Positions 24,655-28,853 of a stretch of 28,853 nucleotides of DNA are shown here, in pieces (position 1 is the stretch's first letter; every line of letters begins with the position of its first letter). Under the pieces are notes generated by a model that was given only the letters and a program-made list of their open reading frames with translations, did no database searches and was not told the origin of the DNA. The DNA is from Promethearchaeia archaeon (GTDB taxonomy: Archaea > Asgardarchaeota > Lokiarchaeia > Sigyniarchaeales > SOKP01): NCBI GenBank assembly GCA_029856295.1, contig JAHQWS010000236.1, forward strand, positions 1 to 28,853, in the 5' to 3' direction. The translations under genes were made by a program, and so were the position numbers.

Positions 24655-24830
24655 TGGGGTGAAAATAGTAAGTTTTGGATATTGTAGCTATTAACTACAT
24701 TACTGAATGATTGGTTTATCATTGTTTCCCGTAAATTTTTAGAAACTAGTTTGATAGATAATCATTTATATTATCCTGTGTAGTAGATGAATTTTACGAG
24801 AGGTTCTATATTTCACCCCATTTAAGGGGT
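24655..24830. other. Long-range inverted repeat with competing hairpin, possible RNA element
   Basis: TGGGGTGAAA (24655-24664) is exactly complementary to TTTCACCCCA (24811-24820), about 146 bases apart. The right arm can instead pair with sequence just after it: ACCCC (24815-24819) with GGGGT (24826-24830), loop of six. Between the arms lie small hairpins TGTAG/CTACA and AATGA/TCATT. G/C tracts stand out in this AT-rich spacer. It could be a non-coding RNA, a switch-like leader or a small mobile element; strand is not settled. Confidence 0.35.
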
Positions 24831-24870
24831 TGGATGTTATTTTAATTCCTTAAGAAAATAAGACAAATAT

Positions 24871-24880
24871 GTATATAAGA
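24871..24880 (+). promoter_or_regulatory. TATA-like box before the D-aminoacylase-like gene
   Basis: GTATATAAGA is the best TATA-box candidate in the spacer, about 90 bp before the ATG at 24969. With transcription starting 25 bp downstream, the mRNA leader would be about 65 bases and would include the stem-loop at 24900-24919. Confidence 0.45.
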
Positions 24881-24899
24881 TTTATCCTCAAAAGTTAAA

Positions 24900-24929
24900 A
24901 AACCTAAATATTAAGGTTTAAATTTTTTT
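24900..24929 (+). promoter_or_regulatory. Stem-loop plus T-run in the leader of the D-aminoacylase-like gene
   Basis: AAACCT (24900-24905) pairs with AGGTTT (24914-24919) over an eight-base loop and is followed by AAA and seven T (24923-24929). It lies between the TATA-like box and the SD, so it could stop or pause transcription like an attenuator. The stem is short and AT-rich. Confidence 0.3.
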
Positions 24930-24968
24930 AAGGAATTAAATTATTATCGAATACTATGGAGCAGAAAA

Positions 24969-26594
24969 ATGGCTAAAGATATTTTAATAAAAAATGGGTT
25001 GGTGATAGATGGTACAGGTAAACCAGCAGTTAAAGCTGATGTTTTAATAGATAAAGATCGCATTGAAGATATTGGAAAATTTGATAAAGAAGAAACATCC
25101 TTGATCATTGATGCTGAAGGATTAGCTGTTGCCCCAGGATTTATAGATGTACATTCCCATCTTGATTTTTTACTTCCATCATCACAACAGATTAGTGTTT
25201 TGGAGAATTGGATACGCCAAGGTGCTACAACCATAGTTTCAGGTAATTGTGGCTATAGTCCAGCTCCGATTAACCATAAATATGAGGAATTAATAAACAC
25301 ATATTGGAATTTTGCTTTGCCATATGAGGAGCTTAAATATGAATGGACTAAAATGGCAGAATTTTTGGATTTTTTGGAAAAAAAAGGCCAAACTCTTAAT
25401 GTGGCGATTTTGACAGGTCATAATACCCTTCGCACTAATGTAATGGGCTTTGAAGCGCGTTTTGCTAATTCTGAAGATATTAATAAAATGAAGGGATTAT
25501 TAAAAGAATCTATTGAGGCAGGTTCATTCGGTCTATCATTTGGTTTAGGTTATGTTCCTGGAATGTACTCTAATACAGAGGAACTCATTGAATTGGCATC
25601 TGTTTTAACTGAGTATGAATTACCAATTGTACCACATACTAGAGGACTTTTCAGTAAATTATATGCTGATGCTATTGAAGAAATGATCCAAGTCGCGGAA
25701 AAAAATAATATCCCTTTACAAATTTCTCATCATTGTGGGGGAGGAATTGGAAGAGTTAGAAAACGATCTTTAAAATTAGTTCAAGAAGCAATGGAACGTG
25801 GAGTTAAAATAAATCATGACAATATCCCTTGGCCAAATTCCTCTACAACTGCCCTTGCTTGGTTTCCTCCATGGCTTTTTGATGGAGGGATAAATTTGGA
25901 TCTTCTTAAAGAACCTGAAATTCGCAAGCAAGTTATTGAAGAAATTTTAACTTTTAAGCTTAAATGGCCTCCTTGGGAAAATAAATACTGGGTGGATCGA
26001 GACTTTAATGCATCTACAGTACTTGCAGGTTTCCGTAAAAAGAAAAATAAAAGATTTGAAAATATGAGATTGAAAGTTATAGCAGATGAGTTAAAATTGG
26101 AGCCAATTGATGCATTTATTGAGTTAGTTATTGAAGAAGAAGGAAAATTATATGTAATTTCTGGTCAGTTCAATAATCCATTGGCAGAAGACTTTGTGGT
26201 TGAGCTTCTTTCTGATCCTAATTGTTCCATTGGAACAGATATAGTTGGTGCTGGCTTAAAAACAATATCACCAGCCGCTTATGGTAATTTTACTAAAGTC
26301 TTAGGACAAATTGCTCGAGAAAGGGGAGTTATGTCCCAAGAAGAGGCAATTCGAAAAATGACCTCCTTACCCGCAAAACAAATGCAAATTAAAGATCGCG
26401 GCATAATACAAAAAAGTGCCTTTGCAGATATTACCATTTTCGACCCTAAAACGGTTAATAATCGATCATCTTATACTAATCCTTACCAACCATCTGAAGG
26501 AATAGAATATGTCATTATTAATGGCACCTTAGTACTAGAAAAAGATAAATTCTACCCAAAAGCCTTAGCAGGAAAAGTTTTAAGGAAAAATTAA
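24969..26594 (+). CDS. N-acyl-D-amino-acid deacylase family amidohydrolase
   Basis: The 541-residue protein is of the D-aminoacylase type. The N-terminal beta-domain (ILIKNGLVIDGTGKPAVKADVLID) is followed by GFIDVHSHLDF with His62 and His64, then SGNCGYSPAP with Cys94, GHNTLR, VPHTRG with His223, QISHHCGGGIGR with His254, and GTDIVGAG with Asp424, corresponding to metal ligands and the catalytic acid. The end (KDRGIIQKSAFADITIFDPKTV...) returns to the beta-domain. It would release D-amino acids from N-acyl forms in the cytoplasm. GGAG sits seven bases before the ATG. A 2-hydroxyacid dehydrogenase starts 42 bp after its stop, perhaps in the same transcript. It is clearly distinct from the partial paralogue at 1-851, e.g. 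NCG versus MCG, so the two may differ in substrate. Confidence 0.9.
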   Translation: MAKDILIKNGLVIDGTGKPAVKADVLIDKDRIEDIGKFDKEETSLIIDAEGLAVAPGFIDVHSHLDFLLPSSQQISVLENWIRQGATTIVSGNCGYSPAPINHKYEELINTYWNFALPYEELKYEWTKMAEFLDFLEKKGQTLNVAILTGHNTLRTNVMGFEARFANSEDINKMKGLLKESIEAGSFGLSFGLGYVPGMYSNTEELIELASVLTEYELPIVPHTRGLFSKLYADAIEEMIQVAEKNNIPLQISHHCGGGIGRVRKRSLKLVQEAMERGVKINHDNIPWPNSSTTALAWFPPWLFDGGINLDLLKEPEIRKQVIEEILTFKLKWPPWENKYWVDRDFNASTVLAGFRKKKNKRFENMRLKVIADELKLEPIDAFIELVIEEEGKLYVISGQFNNPLAEDFVVELLSDPNCSIGTDIVGAGLKTISPAAYGNFTKVLGQIARERGVMSQEEAIRKMTSLPAKQMQIKDRGIIQKSAFADITIFDPKTVNNRSSYTNPYQPSEGIEYVIINGTLVLEKDKFYPKALAGKVLRKN

Positions 26595-26636
26595 AAAATA
26601 TATTACTCTCAATCAATTAATGGTTAAACAGTAAGT

Positions 26637-27572
26637 ATGCATATAAGTATATGGCTAACCAACCCTGTAGTCAAGTCTTGGAACGCCTCTGAAGATCAGA
26701 AGAATATGTTAGAGAAAGCACTTCCAGAATGTACTGTATCACTGCATAAAGATTCCAAATCTTTTAAAGCAAATTTAATAAATACGGACATTGCATTAGT
26801 CTGGGTGTTTAACCAAAAATGGCTAGAAATCGCGCCGAAATTGAAATGGATTGCTACACCATCCGCGGGAAAGGATTGGTTTAATATAGAAGCGCCAGAA
26901 GAAATGATTATTTCGTATAGTGCGTTTCACGGAAGAATTATAGCTGAAAACGTAATTGGTGCTATTCTGGGATTTATTAGAGGTTTGTATTTTGCGGCCC
27001 AATTTCAGTATAAATATCAATGGCCTCGTGAAGAAATTGAGCCTTATTGTGATACTTTAAAAGGATCTAATATTGTTATACTAGGATTTGGCAAAATAGG
27101 AAACTGGATTGCTAAGTTAGCAAAACCATTTGGAGCTAAAATCACTGGATTAAAAAGGACTTTAATTAACCCACCAGATTTTTTTGATGAAAATGATAAA
27201 ATAGTTACTATTGATAATCTTGATTTAATTCTACCCAAAACAGATCACCTTATCTTAGCATTACCGAGAGATAAATTAACTGATAATATAATTGATAAAA
27301 GAAAACTAGAATTACTGCCAAGTCACTGCTATATTTATAATATTGGACGAGGCAATGCAATTAATGAGGAAGATCTAGCATATTTTCTTAAAAATAATAT
27401 TATAAAAGGAGCATATCTAGATGTATTTAAAAAAGAACCCTTAGATATGAATTCTCCTTTACGTGGTTGTCCGAATCTTTTAATAACGCCTCATTCTTCA
27501 GCAATTGCTCCAAATTTCCTCGATCTCTTCATTGATGAGTTTGTAGATCGGTATAGAAAATGGAAAAAATGA
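26637..27572 (+). CDS. D-isomer-specific 2-hydroxyacid dehydrogenase
   Basis: The 311-residue NAD(P)-dependent enzyme of the D-lactate/glycerate/phosphoglycerate dehydrogenase family interconverts a 2-oxo acid and its D-2-hydroxy acid. The nucleotide-binding motif is GFGKIG (150-155), the catalytic triad Arg238 (NIGRGN), Glu267 (FKKEPLD) and His286 (TPHSSA) is complete. The N-terminal substrate half (1-100 plus the last helix) is divergent, with KWIATPSAGKDWF in place of the classic G.D.ID motif, as in the GyaR/hydroxypyruvate reductase-like or CtBP-like minor branches. It follows the D-aminoacylase-like gene by 42 bp on the same strand. The 2-oxo acid formed from a D-amino acid would be a sensible substrate (inference). 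Confidence 0.9.
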   Translation: MHISIWLTNPVVKSWNASEDQKNMLEKALPECTVSLHKDSKSFKANLINTDIALVWVFNQKWLEIAPKLKWIATPSAGKDWFNIEAPEEMIISYSAFHGRIIAENVIGAILGFIRGLYFAAQFQYKYQWPREEIEPYCDTLKGSNIVILGFGKIGNWIAKLAKPFGAKITGLKRTLINPPDFFDENDKIVTIDNLDLILPKTDHLILALPRDKLTDNIIDKRKLELLPSHCYIYNIGRGNAINEEDLAYFLKNNIIKGAYLDVFKKEPLDMNSPLRGCPNLLITPHSSAIAPNFLDLFIDEFVDRYRKWKK

Positions 27573-27604
27573 TTTTTTAGTTTTAAGGAATAAGAAACAT
27601 TAAT

Positions 27605-28681
27605 TTAGTAGGGTAAAGTAAAGTAAAAGGTTGAGCCTTTATCCTTCCCCTCTGATACCACCCAGATCTTTCCGCCATGCAATTCTATTATTCTTTTGGA
27701 AATATATAGTCCAAGTCCAGAGCCCTCAATACCAACATCCCATCCTTTCCCATATCGTTCAATTTTTCCAAATCGTTTGAAGATTTGAGATTTCTCTTCT
27801 TCTGTAAATCCGATTCCATTATCTTGTATTGAAATTAAAAAATAATCATCTAAAATCTCTGATGAAATCAAAATTTTTCCATTTGGGGAAGTAAATTTTA
27901 TTGCATTGATTAGCAAGTCATTCATTACACTGTTGATTCTTTGATAATCAAATTGAGTTATTAACTCGTTATGTATTTTAAGTTCAATAGCATGCCCCCT
28001 AATTTCTGCTAAATCTTGTAAATCCTTGGCACATTCCCTAATTAAGGTTGCCAGATTATTTCCAGATTTTTTGATGGTTAAAACTCCTACTTCAAGTTTG
28101 GAAGCTTCTAAAATATTGTTAATTAAATTCTCAAGACGAGATGTGTTTCGATTAATTATTTCTAATAATGAAACTATTTTTGGAGTTAATTCCTCTTTAT
28201 AAAAAATCGATAAAATTTCAGTTGAGCCCTTAATAGAAACTAATGGAGTCTTTAATTCGTGCGCTATCCTTTCAAGTAATTCAGATTTCATCCTATCTAA
28301 TTTAGTACTATCTTCTCCAGCACTTAACGTGCCTATTATATTTCCATCGTCATCATATAGCAAAATATTGTGCCAAGCTATAGTCTTTAATTTATTATTT
28401 TTAGTTAAAATAGGATTTTCATAAAACTCTACGGGGTCTATTTCTCCTCTCATTAAACTTTTAAATACTTCATAAACTTGGTTTCGTAAATAGGAGGGCA
28501 CGCAAGTATCAAACCAATTTTTTCCAATTAACTCCCCCTCATCATATTCAAGTATTTTGTATCCCTTTTTGTTCATTAAAGTAATTATCCCATCGCTATT
28601 TAGAGCGACGATCATAACTCCCGCTAAATCTAAATACAACTCTGCCCTTCCTTCAGTTTTATTAAGATTCATTAAATCCAT
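27605..28681 (-). CDS. PAS-domain sensor histidine kinase
   Basis: The protein is a soluble two-component sensor with no membrane segment. A PAS domain at about residues 10-125 (AGVMIVALNSDGIITLMNKKG, ELIGKNWFD, ILLYDDDGNIIG) is followed by HisKA with phospho-acceptor His in ERIAHELKTPL and a HATPase_c domain with N-box NDLLINAIKFT, G1 DNGIGF, and G2 GSGLGLYIS. I prefer the ATG at 28681 (358 residues) over the TTG at 28690, since neither has an SD and ATG is the usual start here. No response regulator gene is visible alongside; archaeal kinases often have distant partners. It is divergent from the Hsp20-like gene, 66 bp apart, which may hint at a stress signal. The C-terminus is complete and ends at SEGKDKGSTFYFTLPY. 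Confidence 0.92.
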   Translation of the reverse strand: MDLMNLNKTEGRAELYLDLAGVMIVALNSDGIITLMNKKGYKILEYDEGELIGKNWFDTCVPSYLRNQVYEVFKSLMRGEIDPVEFYENPILTKNNKLKTIAWHNILLYDDDGNIIGTLSAGEDSTKLDRMKSELLERIAHELKTPLVSIKGSTEILSIFYKEELTPKIVSLLEIINRNTSRLENLINNILEASKLEVGVLTIKKSGNNLATLIRECAKDLQDLAEIRGHAIELKIHNELITQFDYQRINSVMNDLLINAIKFTSPNGKILISSEILDDYFLISIQDNGIGFTEEEKSQIFKRFGKIERYGKGWDVGIEGSGLGLYISKRIIELHGGKIWVVSEGKDKGSTFYFTLPY

Positions 28682-28723
28682 ATTTGTCAAAGTAAATTAA
28701 GTCAAGATAATTTTTAACAATTA

Positions 28724-28733
28724 TTTATAAAAA
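28724..28733 (+). promoter_or_regulatory. TATA-like box before the Hsp20-like gene
   Basis: TTTATAAAAA lies about 20 bp before the ATG at 28748, the spacing of a leaderless archaeal gene. The same AT-rich block could serve the divergent histidine kinase gene. Confidence 0.4.
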
Positions 28734-28747
28734 ATTTTCCTTTATCG

Positions 28748-28853
28748 ATGTTTAGAGAGAAAGACCGATTTTTCAGCGACATGACCAGATGGTTTGATGA
28801 TATGTTCTGGCGATCTTCCAGACTCTTTGATTTTGAACCTTTCAATCTAAATG
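28748..28853 (+). CDS. Hsp20-like small heat-shock protein, N-terminal fragment at window edge
   Basis: An open frame starts at the ATG at 28748 and runs off the right edge after 35 codons without a stop. It begins MFREKDRFFSDMTRWFDDMF and goes on with FDFEPFNLN; aromatic and charged residues in a repeating F/W-x-D pattern resemble the N-terminal arm of archaeal Hsp20 chaperones, before the alpha-crystallin domain. The domain itself lies outside the window, so the name is a guess from the N-terminal style. A TATA-like TTTATAAAAA just upstream supports a real, probably leaderless, gene. Confidence 0.5.
   Translation, partial: MFREKDRFFSDMTRWFDDMFWRSSRLFDFEPFNLN

Larger units (their letters stand above)
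24596..24968. other. 373-bp divergent spacer with candidate structured elements
   Basis: No gene is seen. It contains the 24655-24830 inverted-repeat element, a TATA-like GTATATAAGA (24871-24880), a stem-loop plus T-run (24900-24929) and the SD GGAG (24958-24961) seven bases before the ATG of the D-aminoacylase-like gene. Confidence 0.5.

Overview
The window is AT-rich, densely packed archaeal DNA. The archaeal assignment rests on a pyruvoyl-dependent arginine decarboxylase, a deoxyhypusine synthase, an aldehyde:ferredoxin oxidoreductase-type tungstoenzyme, TATA-like boxes close to start codons, Shine-Dalgarno sites of the GGTGAT/GGAG type and T-run ends. The mix of GPH-type transporters, D-amino-acid enzymes and a PAS histidine kinase would fit an Asgard (Lokiarchaeia-like) genome, but that lineage is inference and no marker gene is present to prove it.

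Layout. 1-1500: the 5' part of an N-acyl-D-amino-acid deacylase, a collapsed relic of a GPH transporter and a small acidic protein. 1600-3463: divergent pair pdaD / deoxyhypusine synthase (polyamine and hypusine route). 3527-5658: a SAM methyltransferase and a stand-alone 7-TM membrane protein. 5706-12721: a transport and D-amino-acid block with three GPH-family symporters, a D-threonine-aldolase/D-serine-dehydratase-like PLP enzyme, RidA and an ArsR-like winged-helix regulator. 12842-17554: an MFS carrier, a ThDP enzyme and a class III aminotransferase. 17650-21430: a four-gene operon encoding two ABC-2 type ATPase/permease pairs. 21593-21918: an internally deleted nitrilase relic. 21899-24595: an AOR-family oxidoreductase and a CxxCxxCC (YkgJ-like) protein. 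24969-27572: a second D-aminoacylase-family gene followed by a D-2-hydroxyacid dehydrogenase. 27605-28853: a PAS histidine kinase divergent from the start of an Hsp20-like gene.

How the genes may work together (inference): deacylases free D-amino acids from N-acyl forms; the PLP fold-III enzyme, RidA and aminotransferase convert them to 2-oxo acids, amines or aldehydes; the ThDP enzyme could decarboxylate 2-oxo acids to aldehydes; AOR could oxidise aldehydes to acids and reduce ferredoxin; the hydroxyacid dehydrogenase could dispose of 2-oxo acids reductively. The GPH carriers, which by eye lack most of the acidic cation/sugar-site residues of MelB, are candidates for uptake or release of these compounds.

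The most unusual observations are two gene relics (GPH transporter at 1017-1145, nitrilase at 21593-21918) that keep both gene ends but have lost the middle, plus several intergenic inverted repeats that could be operators or structured leaders. No tRNA, rRNA, CRISPR array, transposase gene or replication origin was recognised.
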